A stretch of 64,000 nucleotides of DNA from Aestuariibaculum sp. M13 (GTDB lineage: Bacteria; Bacteroidota; Bacteroidia; Flavobacteriales; Flavobacteriaceae): positions 434,001-498,000 of the forward strand of contig NZ_JANIAC010000002.1 of assembly GCF_024723255.1 (NCBI RefSeq), written 5' to 3'. The notes below the pieces were generated by a model, which saw only the letters and a program-made list of their open reading frames with translations, was not told where the DNA came from and ran no database searches. The translations under genes and the position numbers were made by a program. Positions 56,508 to 64,000 of the stretch are shown one piece after another (position 1 is the first letter of the stretch; each line of letters begins with the position of its first letter).

Positions 56508-57002
56508 ATGAATAAACACGCTTTACTCTTATGCTTTTGTCTGATAATTATTGAATGTCAAGGCCAAAATGGAATTTCAATTTCTGGTTCTACTAATAAT
56601 ACCTATAGTATAGACCTTTTTGCAATTGAAGGAAACAATAGATTTCATACTGGATATTCACACCAATTTAATGGACAGCATGGCAATGTTGAAAAGGAAA
56701 AAATGAATGAATCAATAGAAACAGGAAAAGGAAAATATTTTTGGGCATGCGATTTTGGATATAGTTGGATTTTCTTTAACCATTTAGCGATCGAAACTGA
56801 AGTTAGTATTGGAGCCACTAAAAAGTATACCAATTATAAAGATAATAGAGATTACATTGATGATTATTCGGTTATCACTTGTAGAAATTTAGCAGCCGGA
56901 GTTGGGGTAAAACTCGGATACTCATTTAAAATTGGTTTTGAACCTTTCATAGGATTTAATACACTGAAAAACGTAGATTTTGGAGCAAGATTTTTTTGGT
57001 GA
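56508..57002 (+). CDS. Small secreted outer-membrane-barrel-like protein
   Basis: A 164-residue protein with signal peptide (MNKHALLLCFCLIIIECQGQ). The mature part alternates polar and aromatic residues (FWACDFGYSWIFFNHLAIETEVSIG is the longest such run) and ends in the barrel-like strand VDFGARFFW with a C-terminal aromatic residue. This suggests a small eight-strand outer-membrane barrel. No family is recognised. It is the first of four plus-strand genes for exported proteins. Confidence 0.65.
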   Translation: MNKHALLLCFCLIIIECQGQNGISISGSTNNTYSIDLFAIEGNNRFHTGYSHQFNGQHGNVEKEKMNESIETGKGKYFWACDFGYSWIFFNHLAIETEVSIGATKKYTNYKDNRDYIDDYSVITCRNLAAGVGVKLGYSFKIGFEPFIGFNTLKNVDFGARFFW

Positions 57003-57084
57003 GTAATGAAATGCAGTATCGAATATTTCGAATAATTAAATTCTAATTTTTAAAAAAATAAACTAAAACAAATCCTTTAATCAA

Positions 57085-57840
57085 ATGATGAGTGCAATTA
57101 TTTTTAGCCCCCTTTTTAGAATGACACTAATCTTCGCAACTAGCATTGTTTTTGCTCAAGATTCCATTAAGGATTTTGAACCATTACCCGCAAATTCAAA
57201 AAAATTGAATATTGTCTATCCTAATGTATATTGGTTTAATTCATACAAGATAAAGATACCCGGTTATGGTGTAGCTAAAATAAAGGAAAATGCCTCAGAT
57301 ACCGATGCCATAAAAAAACAAAAGATAACAATTAGTTTAACCGATTTAAAAAATAATGTGGTTAAACTGGAAGCAAATTCTATTCAAGAATACGTGTATT
57401 CCGTAAAAACACATTATTTAGAAAACGACGTTTTGAGAATTTTAAAAACTGGTTTAGAGGTTGATACTGAAGAACTCATGATAGACTCTATTGGTCTTAA
57501 AATAATTGAAGGAAAGGTTGTTACAAATCTGGAAAATTTAAAAAACTGGAAGCTTAGTTTAGTTAAAACTAAAAATACAACACCTTTTTCAGAACTGGGG
57601 AATCTTACTTTTGGAGATCGAACTATAAAAATGATACAATCCACCTTAGAAAGCAATCAAAATTTAAATCAGGAAGGAAATATTTATCAACATGCCCTTT
57701 TTTATGAATTAATAGAAGATGGTATTTCGTTAGGAGCTATGGCATTTCATGGAGAAACTGGAATATGGTTAAAACCAGATTTAGACACATCAACTAAACT
57801 TGTTTTATGTTCAACTTTATTGTTATTAACTAATTTTTAA
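57085..57840 (+). CDS. Secreted protein, unknown function
   Basis: A 251-residue protein with an N-terminal hydrophobic signal; MTLIFATSIVFAQ at residues 13-25 suggests cleavage after FAQ. The ATG at 57121 is an alternative start. The body is Lys- and Leu-rich, with repeated beta/helix stretches (VVTNLENLKNWKLSLVKTK). It ends in a hydrophobic stretch LVLCSTLLLLTNF, a possible C-terminal anchor. No domain is recognised. Its position between two other exported-protein genes suggests a common envelope role. Confidence 0.55.
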   Translation: MMSAIIFSPLFRMTLIFATSIVFAQDSIKDFEPLPANSKKLNIVYPNVYWFNSYKIKIPGYGVAKIKENASDTDAIKKQKITISLTDLKNNVVKLEANSIQEYVYSVKTHYLENDVLRILKTGLEVDTEELMIDSIGLKIIEGKVVTNLENLKNWKLSLVKTKNTTPFSELGNLTFGDRTIKMIQSTLESNQNLNQEGNIYQHALFYELIEDGISLGAMAFHGETGIWLKPDLDTSTKLVLCSTLLLLTNF

Positions 57841-57903
57841 GGTGGTTTCACATTAAAAATAAGGTCCTTTTACAATTATATAACCAACCAATCGCTTAGA
57901 ATC

Positions 57904-58380
57904 ATGTTAAAAACAGTCATTTTAATCCTTAGTTTATTAATTATTTCAAGCTTATATGCTCAAGAAAAAGTACTCAACATTTTTAACGAGCAAAAGTTTA
58001 AAGGGACTTTGATTAAGGAAAATAGAAAAATTAGAATTAAAACCAATGATGGGTTGAAATTAACCGGAAGGTTTAAAATAGTTGATGATGAAACTATTTA
58101 CATAAAGAATAGAGAAATAAAACTGAACCAAATAAAAAAAATAAAAAAACACCCTTTAGTAATGTCTGTTATCATAGATGGATTTTTTTATTATTTGGGA
58201 ACCACTTTTATTCTTGGAAGTCTTGCTCTTTATGCGCTTTCCAGCGGCGATGCTTCTGTTTTATTACTCATGATACCTTCTCCTTTATTTCTTTACGCAG
58301 CAGTAAAATCGCCTAACATCTTAAGAAGCTACAATACTGCCGACCAATGGCAATTTGAGATTATTAACCTATCTGATTAA
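57904..58380 (+). CDS. Exported membrane protein, unknown function
   Basis: A 158-residue protein with signal peptide (ILILSLLIISSLYAQ). A basic beta-rich part (about 25-80) resembles a small SH3- or OB-like barrel: KGTLIKENRKIRIKTNDG, GRFKIVDDETIYIKNREIKL. Two hydrophobic segments follow (about 95-115 and 120-138). The order suggests a membrane protein whose N-terminal half faces the periplasm. No family is recognised. It lies 63 bp after the previous gene. Confidence 0.6.
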   Translation: MLKTVILILSLLIISSLYAQEKVLNIFNEQKFKGTLIKENRKIRIKTNDGLKLTGRFKIVDDETIYIKNREIKLNQIKKIKKHPLVMSVIIDGFFYYLGTTFILGSLALYALSSGDASVLLLMIPSPLFLYAAVKSPNILRSYNTADQWQFEIINLSD

Positions 58381-58479
58381 TAAACGCCCCGTGAATGATT
58401 GAAAACTTTAATTATTGCAATAGACCACTAAAAAGAAACACAAAATAAATTTTCATTATTAACCATAAACTAAATGCAT

Positions 58480-60036
58480 ATGAAAACCTTAGTAATAGTA
58501 CTTTCATTTTTAAGCTCATTAATAGGTTTTGGTCAAAAAAATCAAATTTCAGTTATAAAAAGCGAAAAAATATTAGGTAAAAACTTTTTAGACAGTTCAG
58601 ATATCAAGGGATTTGAATATGCCTTTTCTGATAGAATTGAAGAAACGTTTCTTGATACAACTACAGGCTTTTTAACGACAAAATTAAGAGGCCTTACTAA
58701 AAATGGAAAATGGCTTAATAGTACAGGTTATATTGTACAATACGACATTAAAAATGAAACTGTCTTGTGGAATAAAAAGTTTTCTTATCAAACAAGTGAT
58801 TTAAAACAATTTAATAACACAATGATTTATACCATTTCCAATAAAAGTTATTGTCTTGATGTGCATACTGGGTCCGAAATCTGGGAGGTTAAAAATAACA
58901 TCTATTTAGTCGATCCAATTGATCAAATTGGCATTGGTTATAAATTTAAAACTATGGATGGTTATTCCGATGAACTAGAAGGTATTGATTTAAAAAACGG
59001 ACAGGTAGTCTGGAAAAGAAATCTAAACAGAGAATACGGTTGGAATGATGTTTTTTATGCAAACGATTCAATTTTGGTTGTAGTGGCCTCTGGTTTGCAT
59101 GCTCTAAATATAAAAACAGGTCAAGGATGGGATTACAACACAATAACAGGAAAAAAAGATTATAAAGGAACGGCTGTTAAAAATGCTTTTGGCGTTGGAC
59201 TAGGATTGCTCACTGGTACATCTGTTTTATCTATTGGACATGATGTGGTAAGAGATCTCGTCTCTAATAAGTTAACAGACAGCTCTCACATATACATCGC
59301 TTCAAAAGAGCAAGTTGCAAAAATTAACAAAACCACGGGAGAAATGGTTTGGAGCTACCCTTTTTCAAAAAACGAGGCTAGCAAATCATCAATTTTTATG
59401 AATGACAGTTTAGTATTTATGATTAACAAAGGCATGGCATTCATGGGGAACAAACAATTAAACTTTGGTAAACCATTTTTTGCCGCATTTAACAAACAGT
59501 CGGGTGAAAAGCATTTTTTAACCATAATAAACACTACAGATGATCCTATTTTAAGTTATCACCGACAAAATACTTTTACGTATTTAATATTTAAAAACAG
59601 AATTGAAAAATATGAAACGACCACTGGAAATTTAATTTGTAAAAAAGACTTTCCGGAAGAAAACTATGGGGATTTAAAATATTTCATTGGAGACCAAGTG
59701 TATATTAAGAACCCAAATGGTGATTTAACCTGTCTTAAACAATCTGATTCTACAAATGTATATGTTTACACTAGTCAAAAGAAAACATTAGCTCTTGATT
59801 CTGAATTAAATATTTCTAAAACTATAGATTATAATGATTTAAATATTTATTATTTAAGCACAAAAAATTATAAGTTTTTTGCAAAAGACAATAAAACTTT
59901 GGTGGTTAACAATAATGGGCATCAAATTGCTGAAATCTATACCTCATCCAGTGCTTTTACTAAAGGAAATACATTATACGACACACAGGACAATAAATTA
60001 ATAGCCATAGATTTGATTGATAATCTAAAGAATTAA
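58480..60036 (+). CDS. Secreted PQQ-like beta-propeller repeat protein
   Basis: About 518 residues from ATG 58480, with signal peptide MKTLVIVLSFLSSLIGFGQ; an ATG two codons upstream is possible. Repeats of the PQQ-binding-like propeller type are visible: YCLDVHTGSEIWEVKNN (about 125-141), IDLKNGQVVWKRNL, ALNIKTGQGW, INKTTGEMVWSYPF and YETTTGNLICKKDF. The dehydrogenase catalytic Asp/Glu-Asn cluster is not recognisable, so it may be a scaffold or binding propeller. A Gly-rich insert (FGVGLGLLTGTSVLSIG) lies mid-protein. It ends the four-gene run. Confidence 0.78.
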   Translation: MKTLVIVLSFLSSLIGFGQKNQISVIKSEKILGKNFLDSSDIKGFEYAFSDRIEETFLDTTTGFLTTKLRGLTKNGKWLNSTGYIVQYDIKNETVLWNKKFSYQTSDLKQFNNTMIYTISNKSYCLDVHTGSEIWEVKNNIYLVDPIDQIGIGYKFKTMDGYSDELEGIDLKNGQVVWKRNLNREYGWNDVFYANDSILVVVASGLHALNIKTGQGWDYNTITGKKDYKGTAVKNAFGVGLGLLTGTSVLSIGHDVVRDLVSNKLTDSSHIYIASKEQVAKINKTTGEMVWSYPFSKNEASKSSIFMNDSLVFMINKGMAFMGNKQLNFGKPFFAAFNKQSGEKHFLTIINTTDDPILSYHRQNTFTYLIFKNRIEKYETTTGNLICKKDFPEENYGDLKYFIGDQVYIKNPNGDLTCLKQSDSTNVYVYTSQKKTLALDSELNISKTIDYNDLNIYYLSTKNYKFFAKDNKTLVVNNNGHQIAEIYTSSSAFTKGNTLYDTQDNKLIAIDLIDNLKN

Positions 60037-60569
60037 CACCCATAACAATGTTAGTTACTATTTAATGAGGTGGGTAACTACTAATAATTAGCAAAAAAAA
60101 GATTATATCTAAAACAAAAACGTTTACTTCCCGATACAAAAAGTAATCAATATTGATTATCAATTATTTAAAAATAAAAGATACAAATAAGGTACAAATC
60201 AACACAAAATAAACAGATAACAAACCATTAGTTGAGACTATGAATTAAAAATTTCTTACTTGTTAATAACCTAATCTTCTCTTGTGTTTTAAGAATTTAA
60301 AAATAAAAAAATTATTTGTCCGAAAGCTACATAAACTACATTATCTACATTCATGTATATAATAGTTTCCAAAAATTTAAATATAGTTACTCAGGATTAC
60401 ACCCCACCCCCTAAAAAAAAGTGATTTTCTAATTAGCCCCTCCATCATTATATACCCATAGAGAAGCACACCTAATATCAGATCAAATTTTTCAAAAATC
60501 TAATGCTATATTATTTAAACAAATTTGATTTTTATTACTAACCAAATCCGTCCTTAATACATAAAATCA
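60037..60569. other. Intergenic gap between converging genes
   Basis: This 533-bp AT-rich gap has no supported gene. A weak hairpin AGTTAC/GTAACT lies near 60050-60085. No strong terminator with a T run is seen for either converging gene. Confidence 0.55.
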
Positions 60570-61505
60570 CTATTTTAAAATTCTTATTCCTAAATTAAAA
60601 AACATTCTATTTTTGAAAGTAAATTCTAGTTTCTTATTTTGCTGTCTATCTTCTACTTCAAAAACGTTTCTAACAGTAAATCCACCCCCTGCATTCACAT
60701 ATAAATCCCCGATGAGTTTAAATACAAACTCTGGCCCTAACGTCACCCTAGAATATGAAAACTTGTTTAAATTTAGAGGAGAATTAATTTCGTCAAAATT
60801 CACATTATACAAATCTCCGCCTACAGCTGCCTTAACACCCACTTTGTATTTGTCATTAAACTTAAAATATTGCCCAATATAGGCCGGAATTACGGCCATA
60901 GTAAGCCATTTGTCTCTTTTATACGTTAGACTAAAAAGTGGAATGATTGTTAAATTTCCAAACCGACTGGTATAGGCTAACCCAAACCCATATTGAACAT
61001 TTTGACTTGATCTTTTAGTTGCCAAAGCAGAAATCTGGAAAGTAAAATCTTCGGAACTTAAATTATTGTGGAAATCCGATGCCAGTGTAGGTGTTATATT
61101 AAAAATTAATTTCCATTGTTTTGGTAAAATTTTAATCAAACCCAAAGAATACTGAATTGAATGGTAGCTTTCATTAATCGTCAATGAATTTTGATCAAAA
61201 ACAGTATTATAATGGAATAACGTATAATTTAAACTGCTAAACAGATACGTTTTTTTACCTTTTAATGGAATAGCCGCTTGCATGGACAGTCGTTGCTCAT
61301 TAACTTCAATCTCACCCTGACCAATATTGGTATTAAAAGTTGTATTTGGGTAATAAAATTGATCTAAGGTGAGCAAAGGAAACTTATGAAGTCTATTATA
61401 TGTTATTGTGTCTTTTAATTCTTGTGCACATAAAGAAATAGACATAATAAAAAGTATAAATATTGTAAGAAGAAATTTTAATATATGCATAAGTATTTGC
61501 TTCAT
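60570..61505 (-). CDS. Outer membrane beta-barrel protein, DUF6268-like
   Basis: A 311-residue protein with signal peptide (TIFILFIMSISLCAQ). The mature part shows alternating beta strands and turns, e.g. YQFGFGLAYTSRFGN-like segments, LAYTSRFGNLTIIPLFSLTY and FFNLGIRILK at the end. I recall this family as DUF6268, with low certainty. It is a single gene on the minus strand. Role unknown; a porin-like or assembly role is possible. Confidence 0.7.
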   Translation of the reverse strand: MKQILMHILKFLLTIFILFIMSISLCAQELKDTITYNRLHKFPLLTLDQFYYPNTTFNTNIGQGEIEVNEQRLSMQAAIPLKGKKTYLFSSLNYTLFHYNTVFDQNSLTINESYHSIQYSLGLIKILPKQWKLIFNITPTLASDFHNNLSSEDFTFQISALATKRSSQNVQYGFGLAYTSRFGNLTIIPLFSLTYKRDKWLTMAVIPAYIGQYFKFNDKYKVGVKAAVGGDLYNVNFDEINSPLNLNKFSYSRVTLGPEFVFKLIGDLYVNAGGGFTVRNVFEVEDRQQNKKLEFTFKNRMFFNLGIRILK

Positions 61506-61574
61506 TTAATGGTATTTAAAACTTGATAGCACCTGTAGATTTTAATAAAATTATTAGTCTTAATACTTTCTTTA

Positions 61575-61733
61575 TTAAAAAAAATTTGAATGCAGGTCAT
61601 TTATAGCCTCTACAAGAGTTTTCCCATATCCCCGAACAATAGGAAACCCAGAATTATCTATCAATGAAACACAGTGCTCTTCATTTTTAAATTCAAACCT
61701 CAAACTTTTTAATTCTTCAACTTCTATAACCAT
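61575..61733 (-). CDS. Small HicB-like protein
   Basis: A 52-residue open frame from ATG 61733 to TAA 61575. It reads MVIEVEELKSLRFEF near the start and DNSGFPIVRGYGKTLVEAIN near the middle. The 'GxPIVxGYGxTxxEAINDL' pattern resembles the HicB-type partial RNase-H-like fold. No HicA-type toxin is adjacent. It lies in a gap between a barrel-protein gene and the GH39-like gene, both minus. It may be functional or a remnant; expression is unproven. Confidence 0.5.
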   Translation of the reverse strand: MVIEVEELKSLRFEFKNEEHCVSLIDNSGFPIVRGYGKTLVEAINDLHSNFF

Positions 61734-61850
61734 CTTGTCTCTCCAACTTAATTAGACCTAAACTTTTTTCTTAAAAAATAAGGTTGAAAATATCTAGACA
61801 TAAGGAATAACTCTAGTATCTCCAACCTTAACAACTAAACTGCAATATTT

Positions 61851-63713
61851 TTATTCTGACTCTAATACAACCAAATAAAGTGCATTAGGCTGTAATGAAA
61901 GTTTGGTTTTAAAAACTCCTTCTTTTAAAGGCTTTATGGTAGTTTCAACCATGCTTAAATTACAATTATCTAAATCGTATTGATAATTACTGTGTTCAGA
62001 ATCAATTAACCCTGTTTTAACCTTAACACTCTTATTCTTAAAAGATTTTGGAAGATTTTCAACAAGTAAATCTAAATTATAACCCACAGTATTTTTACTT
62101 TGATAGTTCCATATCATAATAGAAACTCCCGATTCATCTGAACTTGCAATGGAATAAACACCTTTTCCTTCATCTAATTCTGATGAGCTTGATACTTCTA
62201 ACCTGTTTTTCTTCATCTTTGACACCATAAGTACAGAATTACCATATGGCGTAAATTTTCTAGTATGAATCATATCTCCTCCAGTTGAATCCCTAGTAAC
62301 TAATTGATCTTTCCTTCCTTCTGTTTGATGTCTTAAAACCCAATTAAAAGGATATGAATTCTTACTATTAAGATACCAATAGTTGATAGACATAACGCCC
62401 GCTGCTTGACGCAAACGATCATTTTTCATATTACCATAGTCGTCAAACAGTGGTCCTGGATACACCCCCATTTCTGTAATAAAGGTTGGTATCTCTGTGG
62501 ATATACCTCTACTTGTCATTTCCTTTTCTAAGATTGATCTTTGATCTTTAACTAAACTCGGATTGTCTTTATAAAACTTGTATTCCTTTCCTGGTTTTGT
62601 AAAATATCCGTGATATGAAATAAAGTCTAATCGCTTATCTTTAGATGAATCCTTACTATATTCCTCTAAAAATGTAGTAATCCAATTTAAATCAAACTGA
62701 GCTGTTGAAGGACCTCCAACTTGTAATGGATATTTAGGGTTAAGGTTTTTATTTACTTCATTAACTGCCTGATAAAACACCTTATAAACACCATAGTATT
62801 GTGTTGGAGTTAATCTCTTTTCGTAATCTGGTTCATTTAATACTTCGATGTAAGTGAAAGCAGGGTACTTTGATTTTAAATCCGTTAGTATGTTTACCAA
62901 AATCTTTTTACTCTCATCTACCGAAACACCCCAATCACCTGTAATTCCTCGTCCATTCATATTAAACATTAAGTGATCAGATAGCTTACTTGTATCCTCA
63001 ATGTAGTCGGCATACTTACTATAATCGTAGGTTTTAGTTTCTGGATTATAGAAGTCTGCGTCATAAATCCACAATTTATAGATTTTACCATGCAATCCCT
63101 GATCATTATAAAATGCCACGTCTGCATCTCTCTGTTCTGTAAATAAGTGGTGATCTGTTAAATTATTATAGCGCTCTGTTCTTATTAATTCGCCTATATT
63201 TTTACCGGCATCTACTTTAATAGTTGAATTAACAAAATTGGTTGCTACCGCTGTTGCTACTTCACCTGATCCAGACGCTCCCTGAGCCATTAAATTTCTA
63301 CGAATTTCTTCTGGTGGACCTCCGACACTAGGATCAGGTATTTCAAAATCAAAATCACTGCCTAGCGCTAGTCTTTCTGCTTTTAAGTTAAATCTACCAA
63401 GCAATTTTGCCTTCATGTGATTTTCATCTCCTTCAACCTTGGTTAGTATAATATTTGCTGGAGTACCTGCTGTTGTAAAGTATACTGTTAAAGTTGAATC
63501 TGTAGATTCCTTTTTATAAATTAAATCCGGATCACCATCGTCATTTTTAAATGCTCCAACCAACTCTTCCCCTTCATATTTAAATTTCAAATACATTTTG
63601 CTATGCGCAAATGATCCTTCTCCTTTAAGATGCCACAGACCTTCATAATCCTGACTTTGAGCAAAAGCATTGCATGCAAAAACAAGTAATATAATTGTAT
63701 ATAATCGTTTCAT
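61851..63713 (-). CDS. Clan GH-A glycoside hydrolase, GH39-like
   Basis: A 620-residue exported enzyme with signal peptide (YTIILLVFACNAFAQ). A beta-rich N-terminal part (about 20-120) precedes a (beta/alpha)8 barrel (about 165-500). Acid/base Glu294 is in YIEVLNEPD; nucleophile Glu414 is in TFITEMGVYPG. The C-terminal beta-sandwich (about 520-620) ends NALYLVVLESE. The layout resembles GH39 (beta-xylosidase/iduronidase-type), although subfamily and substrate are uncertain. It lies 19 bp after a GH3 gene, so they form a degradative pair. Confidence 0.82.
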   Translation of the reverse strand: MKRLYTIILLVFACNAFAQSQDYEGLWHLKGEGSFAHSKMYLKFKYEGEELVGAFKNDDGDPDLIYKKESTDSTLTVYFTTAGTPANIILTKVEGDENHMKAKLLGRFNLKAERLALGSDFDFEIPDPSVGGPPEEIRRNLMAQGASGSGEVATAVATNFVNSTIKVDAGKNIGELIRTERYNNLTDHHLFTEQRDADVAFYNDQGLHGKIYKLWIYDADFYNPETKTYDYSKYADYIEDTSKLSDHLMFNMNGRGITGDWGVSVDESKKILVNILTDLKSKYPAFTYIEVLNEPDYEKRLTPTQYYGVYKVFYQAVNEVNKNLNPKYPLQVGGPSTAQFDLNWITTFLEEYSKDSSKDKRLDFISYHGYFTKPGKEYKFYKDNPSLVKDQRSILEKEMTSRGISTEIPTFITEMGVYPGPLFDDYGNMKNDRLRQAAGVMSINYWYLNSKNSYPFNWVLRHQTEGRKDQLVTRDSTGGDMIHTRKFTPYGNSVLMVSKMKKNRLEVSSSSELDEGKGVYSIASSDESGVSIMIWNYQSKNTVGYNLDLLVENLPKSFKNKSVKVKTGLIDSEHSNYQYDLDNCNLSMVETTIKPLKEGVFKTKLSLQPNALYLVVLESE

Positions 63714-63732
63714 TTTGTCTTTACTTAATTAT

Positions 63733-64000
63733 TTATTGTTTAGCTGATAATTCATTAATCTTTACTTGTGGAACAAGCGCCTTATTTACCTTTTGCACAA
63801 CTCTATCTTTGCCTAGATTAAAAGTTTTCTCTGTTTTAATATCTTCACTAGACGCACCAACTTTCACTATATATTGGCCAGCTTCAGCAACCCAAGCAGA
63901 TGCTTCTGAGTCAAAAGATGTTAAACTTGTAATATCAATTTTAAAGGTTATGGTTTCTGATTCTTTGGGTGCTAAATTTTTAGTTTTAGCAAAAGCTTTC
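63733..64000 (-). CDS. GH3 beta-glucosidase/xylosidase, C-terminal fragment (cut by window edge)
   Basis: The last 88 residues of a protein whose start lies beyond the window. They match the Fn3-like C-terminal domain of GH3 enzymes: KESETITFKIDITSLTSFD and SAWVAEAGQYIVKVGASSED. The stop TAA is at 63733, 19 bp before the GH39-like start. The full enzyme is presumably a beta-glucosidase or beta-xylosidase acting with the GH39-like protein. The family call rests on the Fn3-like domain alone. Confidence 0.75.
   Translation of the reverse strand, partial: KAFAKTKNLAPKESETITFKIDITSLTSFDSEASAWVAEAGQYIVKVGASSEDIKTEKTFNLGKDRVVQKVNKALVPQVKINELSAKQ

Overview
The window reads as chromosomal DNA of a marine-type flavobacterium (Bacteroidota, Flavobacteriaceae). 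The evidence is low GC, A-rich leaders without Shine-Dalgarno motifs, recognisable Bacteroidota promoters (TTTG / TAnnTTTG), SusC/SusD pairs, a one-protein sensor-regulator with a LuxR-type HTH, many lipoproteins with a lipobox, and a recurrent flavobacterial non-coding element. No species can be named from sequence alone.

Layout. 1-2712 (minus): an operon cut by the left edge with a small anchored protein, two tandem seven-helix membrane paralogues and a histidine kinase. 2808-6238: an Lrp/AsnC regulator divergent from a Cys/Met PLP enzyme and followed by an NhaC-family antiporter. 6378-7579: peroxiredoxin, thioredoxin and a small acidic protein. 7777-11152: AraC regulator plus TonB-dependent receptor. 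11417-14826: START-like protein, small membrane protein, periplasmic DsrE protein, fused DoxDA and a CDF-like transporter. 14831-16587: a second Lrp regulator divergent from a histidine-decarboxylase-like enzyme. 16703-20560: lipoprotein, KatG, Tpx and diacylglycerol kinase. 20625-26885: FtsK, LolA, LptF/G-like permease and RibB. 26882-29911: a lipoprotein, a DegT aminotransferase, a putative structured RNA and a nitroreductase. 30105-30189: tRNA-Ser(UGA). 30231-32100: a low-density stretch with small genes and hairpin repeats that looks like gene cassettes. 32130-37285: TetR repressor and a tripartite exporter whose ATPase domain is degenerate. 37689-55909: carbohydrate block. 56508-61733: unknown secreted proteins. 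61851-64000: a second glycoside hydrolase pair.

How the parts work together. The clearest system is the polysaccharide utilization locus on the minus strand (55909 to 41805): sensor-regulator, SusC, SusD, a surface protein with three carbohydrate-binding-like repeats, a PKD lipoprotein, a GH16 endo-beta-glucanase and a GH3 beta-glucosidase. The GH16/GH3 pair with PKD lipoproteins points to a beta-1,3-glucan such as laminarin. A GH2 beta-galactosidase with a C-terminal discoidin-like domain converges on it. Three peroxide-removing enzymes (2-Cys peroxiredoxin, KatG, Tpx) lie within 14 kb. Two Lrp/AsnC genes are each divergent from a PLP enzyme, suggesting amino-acid-responsive local control.

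Most unusual observations: an ABC exporter lacking the Q-loop Gln, signature motif and H-loop His; a RibBA-like protein whose GTP cyclohydrolase half has lost all zinc cysteines; three transcription units each bracketed by near-copies of the same terminator hairpin; cassette-like hairpin repeats after the tRNA; and a putative structured RNA at 29183-29267.
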